This document shows positions 19,193 through 29,712 of a DNA stretch of 43,766 nt, one piece after another. Origin of the DNA: Bacteroidales bacterium (GTDB lineage Bacteria; Bacteroidota; Bacteroidia; Bacteroidales; UBA932); contig JAEESD010000003.1 of assembly GCA_016286145.1 (NCBI GenBank), positions 1 through 43,766 on the forward strand. Direction: 5' to 3'. Made by a program: the position numbers and the translations under genes. Under the pieces are notes generated by a model, which was not told the DNA's origin, made no database searches, and saw only the letters and a list, made by a program, of their open reading frames with translations. Numbering within the stretch: the first letter of the stretch is position 1; each line of letters starts with the position of its first letter.

Positions 19193-19218
19193 GAATTATA
19201 GAGGTAATTACTTCTTGG

Positions 19219-22200
19219 CTAAGGGCGAGTCGTTGAGAAACGGAGTTGGACTCGATTACTCGTACTAGCATTAAGCAACACAGACAGTTTCGCCGTAGCG
19301 TAATAATATGTAGTACTACTCCACCACCCTCCGGATTCGTATGCATAAATAAAGTATACCGTAGCATCATCGTCTACAATTGTAAAATTACTTGGATCAA
19401 CCGTCATTGTAGACTTATTATAATAATTATTGCTATTGGAAACTGAACGGGCCAAGTAATTATAACTCGTTGAATTGTTCAAATATACATAAGTTGAATT
19501 CCTGTCAAAATTGGATGGATTACCATTTCCACTTTCATTACGGAAATATAGCGCATTTGCAGGAATAGTAAACGTACTTCTACGTACAGAGGATTCTGCC
19601 ACATTATAATCATCAGCCTCGAGGGTAATAGTACCTTGAGAGAAGCGAGTCGTTGACTTTAGAGATAGGGTGTAGCTAGTTGTATTTTCGTTCGTAGGAG
19701 TAAAAGTATAAGTACCGTTTCCGTTATCAGTCATTCTTGAGTCAGCACCATTCAAAGTGAGACCGGAAAGAGTTATCGTAACAGGAACAACGATACCATC
19801 TACATAATCAAAACGGAAAGTTGTCGTTTTATCTAAGCCCAAAGGAAGAGGTGAAGTGCCCCAAGTCAAATTACGGAAGGACGCTCCCTGAATAGAAACC
19901 TGATTTGACAGTAATTTAGCATACAGGTTCGGATTCTCTGTGATATTCTCTGTTGAGAGTGTCACTGAGCCTGAAGTTCCTACAGTACCTGTCGCAGTCA
20001 GGGCCAGGGTGACGGTAGCCATATCGCTCGTAGGCGCTCCTGTGCCTACGTAATATAAATACTTATTGCCACTTGAATGGTGAAGACCAGCAGTAACAGG
20101 TGTTTCACCATCATCCTGATACTGAGGAGTGAAGCCTATAAGTTCGACTGTCATTATAGGCGGCAAAACGCGATTGCTTGTAGACAAGCCCTTAGTTACT
20201 GCTTCCTCTACACTGGCGCTCTGCCCAAGAGTATTCTGAGGATCCCACCAAACACAAGTATTGCCGCTATGGGCGTTATCCATTACGAAAGTGAACGTCG
20301 TATTGCCTTTGCGATACACAGAACCAGGCTGATTAGACCAAGTAAAGAGACGCTGAGTATAATTAAAGAACCGGTCGTGGGAATCACTGTCTGTAAAATA
20401 ATGGTTATTTACATAGACAGAGCAGGCATTGTTTGCGACCGTAGTCTTAAAATGACATGTAAGGACTTTCCAGGTCTGTCCACCACTGGTAACTGTTCCC
20501 AATGCTTTGTAAGCATCCTCAGTCAAAGTCTTAACGAAATAGAAGGCAGGAGTCGAAGTACCGGGGACGGTAGAGGTTCCATACGCAACCGGAAGTTCGT
20601 CACCGTTAGGGGTAAGACTATAGCCATCAGCTTCGATAGTAAACTCTAGCGGGAAAACAGAACGGGACAGACCCGTAGGGATTAGAATTTGAATATCTTC
20701 CTCCTCGCCAGCGCTTAATGCAACATACTTCTGCACACAAGAGACGTGCATAATCTGACGTGGAGACGTCTTCAAAACGACATTACGGCTAAGTTCCCTA
20801 TCGGCATAAGACCCAACAACATGGATAGCCATAGTACGTTCCTGATTGAAATAACCATCGCTATCCTTATAAGACTCGCTCAGCTCAAAATTGATCATTC
20901 CCCACTTTTCTATTTCAGGGTTAGCTATCTGAGCTGCCGTAGCCGGGACCCAGTCGTTGTTGGAACGGACATACTGGATTACGTCATTCCCGTTCTTAGA
21001 TATACTAACCTTGTAATTACCGCCTTCTGTCGCGAAAATCTGTACTCCCTGAGCATCAGCCTGAGCCGGGGTTAATTCCGTGAATACACCTGAATTGGCA
21101 TTATACAAGCCTACTGAGAATGTAACAAGTTCATTTCCTTCGACATTAGCCTCGTAATTCTGATCTGTGACATTAGTAGGTATATACCTGAACATCACGT
21201 AGTCCGACTTAGGCTCAACATAGAATTTCTCGGTAAATGATGTACCAATACTTGACTTACCATCGGAAATGTTGATAAGTCCCTGGTAATTAGGATTTCC
21301 TGTAACGGAAGCGGAAGTCGCTGTAGAAGCCTTGGAAATATCAGATTCACCGGTACCTTCCTCAATATCAAGAAGGTGTACCGTATAAGTCTGATTACGA
21401 AGAATAGGAATCGAAATACCTTCAGAGTTTACGATATCAAGAGCATAGAATCTAATTCCGTCGCTACGTCCATTTTGGTCGATGCGCTCCGCCTGAATGA
21501 CAACACGTGTTGCTCGACGCTCAGCTGTGGGGACACTTCTTTCATAGACGAACAGGACGTTATTTTCAGGAGTGTCATCATCCCAAGGCTGAAGATCTGC
21601 TTCAAGGGGAGCACCCAAATCCTCATGACCAGCGCCCGTATAATAATCATATGACTGATCTTCGGGAGAATAGCCCTCATAGTTGAAGGGTTCTCCTGTA
21701 ATCAGGACTGCATTGGGATCATCAGAAGTCAGTGGATAATTCTGATAATTGATAAAGAAAGTCTCATAGTACAGGGGCGTGTCGGAATCATAGTTTGGAT
21801 CATTCTCGTCTGCGTCCACATTCACAGTAATAGGCTCACCAAGTGCATTCGAAGCATAGGGAGCCGAAAGGATAGGAGCAATCGGGCCCTCGGCCGGAGC
21901 ATACGCGAGACCATATTTATAGATTTTAACCAACTGATGCTCATTAACTCCCTGCTCTCCTACTGTAGGCGTAAGGTTGCGAAGATAGACGCGCGCAAAG
22001 TTGCGAACCATTACTATAGGATCAGGGAACTGCTCTAAAGTCTCATTGGTAGGGACATAGACATCCTGATCATTCTTTACAGCTTTTACTCCGTTCGGGA
22101 GAAGAACCTTTTGCCAATAACCGTCGTTGTAAGTTTCAGAAAGTTGGGAACGAATCCGAGACAGTACATACTCTTCAGTATCCCTACTTCCGGAAATAGG

Positions 22201-22584
22201 AGGACTGCTCCTCAAACCTTCAGGGCAATTGGCGATCAGGTGAACCCTCAAGCGGCTATCGCTGACCGAAAGGGTTGCAGAAAGGTTATAAACAGTTGCA
22301 TTGCTAGGGTAATTGGTAGAAGCAGCTGTAACGGTAGCTTTAACCCACTCATTGAAATAACCGCTTCCTCCGAACACCGCGACATAAAAACCATCGGGGT
22401 CTATAGTCGGGTTGAGTCCCATCGCTTTAGTAGCGGGGCCGTCATTGGGAACCGCCACATTGAATGAGATGGTCACACGCTCCCCTTCAGGTGCCTTTTC
22501 AAGCATCATCTCGGGCTCATCAAGCACGTTGCAAGCCGAAAAGGCAAGCAGCAATGCAAGCAATATGTGGCTATATCTTTTCAT
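19219..22584 (-). CDS. Large DUF4906-like fimbrial/surface lipoprotein
   Basis: 1121 aa; lipobox AFSACNV; PATKAMG after the leader; ISIPILRNQTYTVHLLDIEEGTG...NYQGLINISDGKSSIGTSFTEKFYVEP. Confidence 0.72.
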   Translation of the reverse strand: MKRYSHILLALLLAFSACNVLDEPEMMLEKAPEGERVTISFNVAVPNDGPATKAMGLNPTIDPDGFYVAVFGGSGYFNEWVKATVTAASTNYPSNATVYNLSATLSVSDSRLRVHLIANCPEGLRSSPPISGSRDTEEYVLSRIRSQLSETYNDGYWQKVLLPNGVKAVKNDQDVYVPTNETLEQFPDPIVMVRNFARVYLRNLTPTVGEQGVNEHQLVKIYKYGLAYAPAEGPIAPILSAPYASNALGEPITVNVDADENDPNYDSDTPLYYETFFINYQNYPLTSDDPNAVLITGEPFNYEGYSPEDQSYDYYTGAGHEDLGAPLEADLQPWDDDTPENNVLFVYERSVPTAERRATRVVIQAERIDQNGRSDGIRFYALDIVNSEGISIPILRNQTYTVHLLDIEEGTGESDISKASTATSASVTGNPNYQGLINISDGKSSIGTSFTEKFYVEPKSDYVMFRYIPTNVTDQNYEANVEGNELVTFSVGLYNANSGVFTELTPAQADAQGVQIFATEGGNYKVSISKNGNDVIQYVRSNNDWVPATAAQIANPEIEKWGMINFELSESYKDSDGYFNQERTMAIHVVGSYADRELSRNVVLKTSPRQIMHVSCVQKYVALSAGEEEDIQILIPTGLSRSVFPLEFTIEADGYSLTPNGDELPVAYGTSTVPGTSTPAFYFVKTLTEDAYKALGTVTSGGQTWKVLTCHFKTTVANNACSVYVNNHYFTDSDSHDRFFNYTQRLFTWSNQPGSVYRKGNTTFTFVMDNAHSGNTCVWWDPQNTLGQSASVEEAVTKGLSTSNRVLPPIMTVELIGFTPQYQDDGETPVTAGLHHSSGNKYLYYVGTGAPTSDMATVTLALTATGTVGTSGSVTLSTENITENPNLYAKLLSNQVSIQGASFRNLTWGTSPLPLGLDKTTTFRFDYVDGIVVPVTITLSGLTLNGADSRMTDNGNGTYTFTPTNENTTSYTLSLKSTTRFSQGTITLEADDYNVAESSVRRSTFTIPANALYFRNESGNGNPSNFDRNSTYVYLNNSTSYNYLARSVSNSNNYYNKSTMTVDPSNFTIVDDDATVYFIYAYESGGWWSSTTYYYATAKLSVLLNASTSNRVQLRFSTTRP

Positions 22585-22588
22585 AATG

Positions 22589-25015
22589 TCAGTTCTTTCT
22601 TACGTCTTCCCGGGCCTCATCACCCCATGTGAAAGTAGTTTTTGTCACGGTTTCGTGGGCAGTATCTTCCCAGTACCATTCATCATAGACACAACGGACA
22701 TACCTGGTCCCGGAAGTACCTGTATTCGAACTAAGCGAAGCAGAGCTGCGTCCACCTGGGACGGTAACATATCCATTGTTGCTCCAATAATCAGTCGTAG
22801 TATTATCGTCACTACCTAACAAACGGGGGATAAGATTATCTGTCGTGAGCTGGGCCATGTATGTAATTTCCGCTACTGTAGGCAGACGCCAGCGACCGGC
22901 GGGGTATCCATCCTCCTGATAAGAAGCGCAACGTCGTTTTGCATTATCATAATTGGTTGGCTGAGTCGCTCCGAATGAAGAAGCAATGCGGAATTTAGGC
23001 GCAATAAAGTTGCTGTATTCAGCTCCACCCACTGGATAATAATAAGATATTCTGCGGTTACCTCCCTGGACTGAAGCCTTGCTCTGGCTCCAAGACTGAC
23101 CAAGATTATCAATATCGCGACTCCTCGGATCACCGAGCATATAACTTGCCACAGCACCAGTTGTCGGAAGAACTGAGGTCTCTATGACATACATATTCGT
23201 ATTTGTATTACTAGAGTTACTCAAATTACTTGGAGAGGATCCCAAATAATAAGTCCAGTTCTGGCTTGAAGAACTCGTATGGCTACCATCTGCGTCATTT
23301 CTGTTTGTGCCTCCACCTTGACCACCATTGACAAAGCCATAACCGTAGTTGGCAGTACCACCGCTATTAGCTTCAGGCTTGATGATAATGGAAGGTCTCT
23401 GCTCAACTGTTACATCGGTAAAGTACAACGACGCTCCTTCTCCTTCGTGACGGAAACGCATACGGATAGTATAAGGAGCTACATCGTAGTTGTCTGTAGA
23501 CATATCACGGTTCAGAGCATGTTTCAGCGTAACGCTTTGACGGCCGTTTACAGTTACAGACCAACCCTGAGCATCCGCTGTCTGATTGGCAGTGAATGTA
23601 TGAGAAACTGCACTCGGTGTTGTCTGACTATAGTCCGGGCGAGCGGTTACAATATAATTGTTCGCATTAAGAGTCGTTGTGAACGGATTGTATATTCTCG
23701 GATTTGATCCGACATAATTCGCTTCTACATCATGGGAAGAAGTATATGCTCCAGATGCTACAGTAAATCCTACAACCTCGACATCATGACTTGACTGAAT
23801 AGGAATAGTCAGCTCGTCAATATTGTACATAACGTACTCAGTAGTAGGAACACTGAGATATCTGGCCGTAATAACCGTTGCAGGCACTGAGGTAACGCTG
23901 GTAATGTCATCCGCCTGAGAAGTATCCATAGAGCCACTCCAGTCGGCTATCGAATAATGAATGTCAACCTGCGGCGGATCTGCCTGCTCGGTACCGAGGA
24001 TCTGGACGTCAATCGAGATGTGATACCAGTGGTTGCGATCCAGATGGTCTGTATGGAACGGTATCTTATAGAAATACTTCCTGGTTACGTTGTTGTAAGT
24101 CCAAGGGATAATGAGCTTTAGATAAGGCTCCATCGAAGAGCCCATATCCCAGGAACAAGGATATGTATAGAATGGATATGAACTTCCGTCGTGGTCTGTG
24201 GTATAGACAGGAGTAGCTACGTTCTGATTCCCACGGGGACGCTGCTTAGTAGTTCCGGTATTATAAAGGACCTTGTCTTCGTACTGCGCATAAACTACAG
24301 TACCTGAAGATCCGAAGGTTACGTTGGCCGATGCCGGCATAGGTTCAGGTTCTGCGCTGAGAGTCGCTTTCCTCATAGCGTATACCAGATATACACCCAT
24401 ATTCCCTGTATCAGGAAGCCAATCTCCGCCTTCTATACCGGTCTCTGCTACCGTTACATCAATGGTAACCTTAGCCGCAACTCGCGAGAGACCGACAGTC
24501 TCCGACACAGGAGTCGAACCTTGAGCATTACGAAGGGTAACTTCCTGCTCTCCTGTCATGACAAAACTAGCCTGAGGGAGAGTTTCCCAATCGGGAGCTG
24601 GAAGCAATGAACTCTTAATCTCAGTTATAGTCCTGCTACCGGGAGTACCTTCATAAGACCCGGTGAAATTAGCTACGACAAACACACCGCATTTTGCGCC
24701 GGCACCCATCGTACCAAAAATATGCTGGATATCGTTAGGATTGGTCTGTATCTGTACAAGGTTACCGGAACGGAGAGCATTGAGAACCTCTTTAGTTACT
24801 TCTAAAGTAGATAGGTCATAAAAGAAAATATCTACAGTCTGAGCTATAAGATTCTCATTAAGGGCATTTTCTCCGTCTTTAGTTGCCTTGGTTTGATGAT
24901 CCTCCAGAGCGAGTTCAAGGACTATGCCTCCCTTGGAGGCCCTGAAATCGGTCTCCTTGACACATCCTGCAAACAGCAGGGTGAGAAGAGCTAAGTATAG
25001 TATTTTAGTTCGCAT
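22589..25015 (-). CDS. DUF4906-like fimbrial tip candidate with a lectin-like (CTLD/DUF1566-like) C-terminus
   Basis: Lipobox LFAGCVK; HQTKATKDGEN; C-terminal AKRRCASYQEDGYPAGRWRLPTVAEITYM...YWSNNG...YVRCVYDEWYWED. Confidence 0.72.
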   Translation of the reverse strand: MRTKILYLALLTLLFAGCVKETDFRASKGGIVLELALEDHQTKATKDGENALNENLIAQTVDIFFYDLSTLEVTKEVLNALRSGNLVQIQTNPNDIQHIFGTMGAGAKCGVFVVANFTGSYEGTPGSRTITEIKSSLLPAPDWETLPQASFVMTGEQEVTLRNAQGSTPVSETVGLSRVAAKVTIDVTVAETGIEGGDWLPDTGNMGVYLVYAMRKATLSAEPEPMPASANVTFGSSGTVVYAQYEDKVLYNTGTTKQRPRGNQNVATPVYTTDHDGSSYPFYTYPCSWDMGSSMEPYLKLIIPWTYNNVTRKYFYKIPFHTDHLDRNHWYHISIDVQILGTEQADPPQVDIHYSIADWSGSMDTSQADDITSVTSVPATVITARYLSVPTTEYVMYNIDELTIPIQSSHDVEVVGFTVASGAYTSSHDVEANYVGSNPRIYNPFTTTLNANNYIVTARPDYSQTTPSAVSHTFTANQTADAQGWSVTVNGRQSVTLKHALNRDMSTDNYDVAPYTIRMRFRHEGEGASLYFTDVTVEQRPSIIIKPEANSGGTANYGYGFVNGGQGGGTNRNDADGSHTSSSSQNWTYYLGSSPSNLSNSSNTNTNMYVIETSVLPTTGAVASYMLGDPRSRDIDNLGQSWSQSKASVQGGNRRISYYYPVGGAEYSNFIAPKFRIASSFGATQPTNYDNAKRRCASYQEDGYPAGRWRLPTVAEITYMAQLTTDNLIPRLLGSDDNTTTDYWSNNGYVTVPGGRSSASLSSNTGTSGTRYVRCVYDEWYWEDTAHETVTKTTFTWGDEAREDVRKN

Positions 25016-26489
25016 CCAGTACCAGCTTTATATTCTTACGGTTGAATTCAGAATTAGCGTCGTGCCAGTCTCCATTCATGTAGATTGATATATTGAAATA
25101 GAGGTTCTGGGTAACGCTCGGAGAGAGGTCAGGGTTTACGCTTATCGTAAACTCAGCCATACCATTGTTACTATGGACATCAATTTCAGCTGTATTGGGC
25201 CGAATGATGAAATACTGCGCCGCCGAAAGCGGGAATGCATCTACCTGCCAACGTCCAGAAGAAGGAGCCTCGATATAGAAACGGCCTTTCATTACCTCAT
25301 TACGGGTCTTGAACCTCATGGTCTTAGCCGACCATTCGTCTGTGGTAGGCTGTACATCATACGCCTCTGTTACGGGATTGTAGCGGTAGAAAGCCAGAAC
25401 GCCGTCTTTGAACATACCGCTTCGCGCAGTAATTGAGTGGCTAGAGTAATCCCAATCGTATTCTTCATACTCCCACGGCAGAGCGCGTACATAGATATCA
25501 ATAGTACTCTTCTTGAACTGGAGCATGAATGTATACTTTGTACCTGCATCCATTCCAAGAGAATTCGTTTTGAATAGGGTCTGCCTGTCAAGGATAATAT
25601 TGGAGATTAACTCATCAGAAACTACGTCGTTTTCATCAACCTTATGATAGACAACATCCAGCTGAGCGCCATTAAGCTCAACATAGGTCTGAGGCCACAT
25701 CAGGATAAAGTCAGCAGTCAAAGGAAGGATCGCATCCTGATGAATGAACTCGTCACCGTCCGGGCTTACTGATTCATAGAGAACTATGTCCGTCGACGCA
25801 ATATCTGAAGTATTTACAGCAGCAACACTGCCAGAGTAGTCTATCGTAGCGCTGCGCTTGTTCTTCATGCCAGTAAGCGTTACACTCTTCAGAAGGACCT
25901 TTGTACCGGAAGTATTCAGAAGGGTAAGATTCAGCGCCGTAAACAGATGCATCAAAGGAAGGTTGACCGGTGTACCGGCAACATGATCCGCAGCCTCAAC
26001 ACCCATTATGTCTGAATACATAAAGTCGTACTGAGGAGTATTAGTATTCATGTCCGTTTGGGCAATGGATAGAATCTGAGTTGATTCATTGAACGAGGCT
26101 CCGCAGAAAGCCGAGGCTGTAAGATCAAGGGTTGAGTCGTAGCTCAACCACGAGAAGAATTTGTGTGTTCCGTTGGTAGTCCAGGGATATGCGCGGCCGG
26201 AAACATAATTCCAGATGGGCTGGCCCGCATATACAATCTCATCATTGATATAGTACGGATTGTTTGCGTCCATCCACGACACTGTTCCGGTGAAGTCCTG
26301 GAGTTCGTCATAGACCTTAAGCTTATTGCCATTGGTCTTAAGGGCGGCATCGTTCATCATAGCCTTAGTAGTAGTCACATCCTCTGCGGAGAATGTAATC
26401 TGACCATAGTCGGGCTCGGGTGTCTTTTCTTGACGACAAGACACCACCGCCAGGGCTGCGACGAACAGATATGTTAAACTTCTTCTCAT
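25005..26489 (-). CDS. Fimbrillin family-like lipoprotein
   Basis: MRRSLTYLFVAALAVVSCRQEKT...ITFSAEDVTTTKAMMND; strand-rich body with PLMHLFTALNLTLLN. Confidence 0.72.
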   Translation of the reverse strand: MRRSLTYLFVAALAVVSCRQEKTPEPDYGQITFSAEDVTTTKAMMNDAALKTNGNKLKVYDELQDFTGTVSWMDANNPYYINDEIVYAGQPIWNYVSGRAYPWTTNGTHKFFSWLSYDSTLDLTASAFCGASFNESTQILSIAQTDMNTNTPQYDFMYSDIMGVEAADHVAGTPVNLPLMHLFTALNLTLLNTSGTKVLLKSVTLTGMKNKRSATIDYSGSVAAVNTSDIASTDIVLYESVSPDGDEFIHQDAILPLTADFILMWPQTYVELNGAQLDVVYHKVDENDVVSDELISNIILDRQTLFKTNSLGMDAGTKYTFMLQFKKSTIDIYVRALPWEYEEYDWDYSSHSITARSGMFKDGVLAFYRYNPVTEAYDVQPTTDEWSAKTMRFKTRNEVMKGRFYIEAPSSGRWQVDAFPLSAAQYFIIRPNTAEIDVHSNNGMAEFTISVNPDLSPSVTQNLYFNISIYMNGDWHDANSEFNRKNIKLVLDAN

Positions 26490-26499
26490 AAAACTATCA

Positions 26500-27447
26500 T
26501 TACTCAACAACTACACCACCTTCGGCTTCTCCCCATGCCTGGGCAGTAGCGGTAAACTGGATTAAGTTGTTAAGTCCTATATTCAGGGTATAAATATACT
26601 TCTTTCCCGGTTCCCATTCAACAATATTTCCTCCAAGATGAATGGAAACAGGAGGATTAGTGACTGTATAGTCTGTCGAATTGACAGTTTGGGTTATCGA
26701 GTAACCTACATTCAGCGCAGCATTTGCGCCAAGCGACTGGGGAATAAACAGGTATGCCCCAAGGGTTATTGTTTCAGGTTCGTCGTTCGCGTCGTAAGTA
26801 AGAGCGGTAGATGAACTTGTAATTGTATATGTATGTTCGGAGGCCTGGTTAGACCAGGAATCAACCGAGAAATCTCCAACTGAGTTGATGCCCTCAAGCG
26901 AAAGCGAGGTCATCGCAAATGCCGTATTGGCATAATAGTCAGACGCCTTCACGCGGAAAACAACCTGCGAGAGGGCGTGAGAGAAAGTAATTGCAGCTGC
27001 CTCCGGGTGTGAAGCGCAGTCTGCGACGGTATAGTTTGCGTAAAGCAGATCGGTGGCGAGCTGCTCCGCAGTAGTAATAGTATAGTCGTCGATCGAGACG
27101 CCGGATGAGGTGATAGTGGCGTTTACTGATGCGGGGCTATAAGCAATAAAGTTGAGGGATCCAGCAAGCGGCCAATACTCGGGTATCGCTGTTTCCCAAA
27201 GGGCATTGGTAGAATTGTAGCTGGCTGTTTGATCCTCGAAATAAGCCGCCGTTCCGTTGTGGTAGGCGCTTACGACGAATGATTCGCTGGTGGGATAAGT
27301 AGTTCCCTCGATGATTGCCTTTGTAGGCTTCCCTGCTACAGGCGCAAACGAAATCAGGCGATCGGTATTATCCGTCTCCGATTTCACGCATGCCACAAGG
27401 CTATACGCGCACGCAATCATTATTATATATAAGAAACTCTTTCTCAT
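26500..27447 (-). CDS. Fimbrillin family lipoprotein
   Basis: MRKSFLYIIMIACAYSLVACVKSE...LISFAPVAGKPTKAIIEG; AITFSHALSQVVFRVKA; EWEPGKKYIYTLNIGLN. Confidence 0.82.
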   Translation of the reverse strand: MRKSFLYIIMIACAYSLVACVKSETDNTDRLISFAPVAGKPTKAIIEGTTYPTSESFVVSAYHNGTAAYFEDQTASYNSTNALWETAIPEYWPLAGSLNFIAYSPASVNATITSSGVSIDDYTITTAEQLATDLLYANYTVADCASHPEAAAITFSHALSQVVFRVKASDYYANTAFAMTSLSLEGINSVGDFSVDSWSNQASEHTYTITSSSTALTYDANDEPETITLGAYLFIPQSLGANAALNVGYSITQTVNSTDYTVTNPPVSIHLGGNIVEWEPGKKYIYTLNIGLNNLIQFTATAQAWGEAEGGVVVE

Positions 27448-28502
27448 TCGTCGCCTAAAATAATTTCCTTGGTTTCGGTCCAATCAGTAACAGCTACCGC
27501 GAGGGTGCTCTTGTCGCCGTTGATTCCTACAGCAAGGCGAAGTGTGTATTTGAAATCCATAATCCACTTTTCACAAATTTCGCTAAAATAAATTACGGAT
27601 GTTTGGGGGATAGTATAACTAAGGTCAGATACTATCTGTCCGGTTGAAGCGTCAGTAAGACTGGTGCGTACCTCTGCGTGGTGCCATTCCTCCAGACAAG
27701 CATCTTCCGAAAGGATCTGCGGGATAAGCAGGATTGTTGTAAGTCGCTCCAGCTCGGGATTGTCATAGCGGTCAACCTTAAGATTGAGCCCTTCCTTGCT
27801 GCGGAATACTGTATAACTGACCGTATCCGCCGGGTCGTAAGACCACCCGCGAGGAATTTGTGTGAAATGACCTTTCGAGACAATTCCATGGACTTTGACC
27901 GAGTCAAGAACGATGTTGACTACGTTGGATTGAATAAAATTACCTTCAGTATATGAGTGCGAGTAGTTTTGTATAGTACGGGCCTTGAGGCAAATCTGGC
28001 TCAAAGCGTGAATAAAAACAATAGGTACTGCTTCAGGATGCATCTCGCACGTCTCCACTGTCTTGGCAAAACACAGATCCGTCTGAGTTGCGTCGTTGTC
28101 CGGGATACTCCAATCTGCTTCGACACCTTTCTCGGGTCCTATCGTAACATTAGGTAGGATAGGTGAGCCCGCATAGAAGACTAACTTACCTCTCTCCGGC
28201 CAGAAGAACACGCTGTCGGACTTCCACAACATATTCTCGAAGTCGTAGCTGATCGGTTCATTGGCCATAAAGGTCTCGCCCTTGGCAGATTCGTCGCCGT
28301 TTGGATAATGGACCGCCTCAACTACGAAAGGTTCATCAAGAGGGTAATTCGTAGTAGTGATGATGCTCTTACGCTGAAGGGCTATTGAATGTGACGCAAC
28401 GGCCGAGAACACCATCTTATCCTGAGGAACAGGATCGGAGATGTTGCTGGTGCACGATGCGAGCACTAGAACCATCAGCATTATTGGCAGCCTTCTTTCC
28501 AC
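27444..28502 (-). CDS. Fimbrillin family lipoprotein (apparent GTG start)
   Basis: LVLASCTSN lipobox; VPIVFIHALSQICLKAR; CEKWIMDFKYTLRLAVG. The codon at 28502 reads GTG. Confidence 0.75.
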   Translation of the reverse strand: MERRLPIMLMVLVLASCTSNISDPVPQDKMVFSAVASHSIALQRKSIITTTNYPLDEPFVVEAVHYPNGDESAKGETFMANEPISYDFENMLWKSDSVFFWPERGKLVFYAGSPILPNVTIGPEKGVEADWSIPDNDATQTDLCFAKTVETCEMHPEAVPIVFIHALSQICLKARTIQNYSHSYTEGNFIQSNVVNIVLDSVKVHGIVSKGHFTQIPRGWSYDPADTVSYTVFRSKEGLNLKVDRYDNPELERLTTILLIPQILSEDACLEEWHHAEVRTSLTDASTGQIVSDLSYTIPQTSVIYFSEICEKWIMDFKYTLRLAVGINGDKSTLAVAVTDWTETKEIILGDE

Positions 28503-28525
28503 TTCGATCGGTTTTTGTCTCTTCC

Positions 28526-28553
28526 CCGGGCGGGGCCGGATTGCTCCGCCCGG
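28526..28553 (-). promoter_or_regulatory. Intercistronic GC-rich hairpin in the fimbrial operon
   Basis: Perfect 8-bp inverted repeat CCGGGCGG / CCGCCCGG with a 12-nt loop, in the largest gap between the fimbrillin genes. Confidence 0.55.
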
Positions 28554-28591
28554 ATGGAGACTATATTATAAACAATCGATTCTCACAACGA

Positions 28592-29680
28592 CTAGAGGAG
28601 AGTAGCGTTAACAGCGTCGATGGTGATGCCGGAGATATCTTCGGTCTCCCAGCCCTCAACCATAGGCGAGAACATGATCTCGTTGTTAGCTCCGTCAAGA
28701 GAAATTCCAAGGTGGAAGACATAACGCTTGCCATTCTGGAACTTGTTTGCGCTTACCCTGTTGTAAAGGGGAATATTTACAGTCTGGGTAGGAGTAGCAG
28801 GATAGTCGAAGCCGTTGATTGTGTAAGCTGCGATGCTGTACTGAACCTCGATAATCTGGTCAGCTGCGGTACCGGTGACGACATTGTCAGGGATAACGAC
28901 AAATGCTGCGCTGTTGTCAATCGATGCGGTGAAAGAAGCACCGGAAAGATAGCTCTCAGTCTCCTGGAGAACCTCACTTCCCTGGAAGGAAACGAAGTCA
29001 GCAATAGTGTTGATGTTGCTCCAAGCACCCTTCCCGATAGTGGTACTCTTGGTGTAGTCACCGCTGGTGTGGAGGTTCTTGAAAGTAACCTTCTCGATGG
29101 AAATCTTGCCCTTGAGGGTCTCGGTGGTAGTTGCGTCGAAAGCGGTAACAGCAATCTGGCTGGCGATGTGCTTGAACACAAGAGCGACCTTCGGTTTTGC
29201 AGGAGCGGACTGTGCGAGGACAGTTGCTACGAGGGGATCGATCTGGCTGCCGATGATAGTTCCGAGCTCGATACCAGCGATGTTGATTCCCTTAGGCTCG
29301 TCGGTCGAGACGAAGGTAGCATTGAGGCTTGCCGGATGATAAGCGTAGAAATCTACGGTACCGGTTGCAGGCCAGAGGTATGTTCCGGTGGTAGCTTTCC
29401 AGTCACCGCCCTGGTTGGAGATGTTGACATCGTCCATAAGGGGGTTGGTGTAGTTGGTTCCGTTTCCGTCACCGAGATCTGCGAACGCGAAAACGTTGAA
29501 GGTCTCTGTGGTAGGGAACGCGAGCTGCTCGGGGCTGTTGCCGTCGGGGAGGATCAGCGCCTTAGTCGAGAGGGCGTTGGGGGCAAAGTTGATTGCCGAA
29601 ATAGCGGGAGCGTTGTACTCGCTCTTGGAGCAGGCTGCAAATGCAAGAGCAGCTGCTGCGATGATAAAAAGCTTTTTCAT
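28592..29680 (-). CDS. Fimbrillin family lipoprotein
   Basis: MKKLFIIAAAALAFAACSKSE...INFAPNALSTKALILPD; VALVFKHIASQIAVTA; NGKRYVFHLGISLDG. Confidence 0.82.
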   Translation of the reverse strand: MKKLFIIAAAALAFAACSKSEYNAPAISAINFAPNALSTKALILPDGNSPEQLAFPTTETFNVFAFADLGDGNGTNYTNPLMDDVNISNQGGDWKATTGTYLWPATGTVDFYAYHPASLNATFVSTDEPKGINIAGIELGTIIGSQIDPLVATVLAQSAPAKPKVALVFKHIASQIAVTAFDATTTETLKGKISIEKVTFKNLHTSGDYTKSTTIGKGAWSNINTIADFVSFQGSEVLQETESYLSGASFTASIDNSAAFVVIPDNVVTGTAADQIIEVQYSIAAYTINGFDYPATPTQTVNIPLYNRVSANKFQNGKRYVFHLGISLDGANNEIMFSPMVEGWETEDISGITIDAVNATLL

Positions 29681-29712
29681 TGTGTTATACTGTTTTTTAA
29701 ATAATTCATAAA

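Noticed and set aside
28385-29704. 439-aa plus-strand ORF antisense to fimbrillin genes
   Set aside because: It spans an intergenic hairpin and two gene ends, is low complexity (Ser/Val/Gly/Asp) and opposes convincing lipoprotein CDSs.
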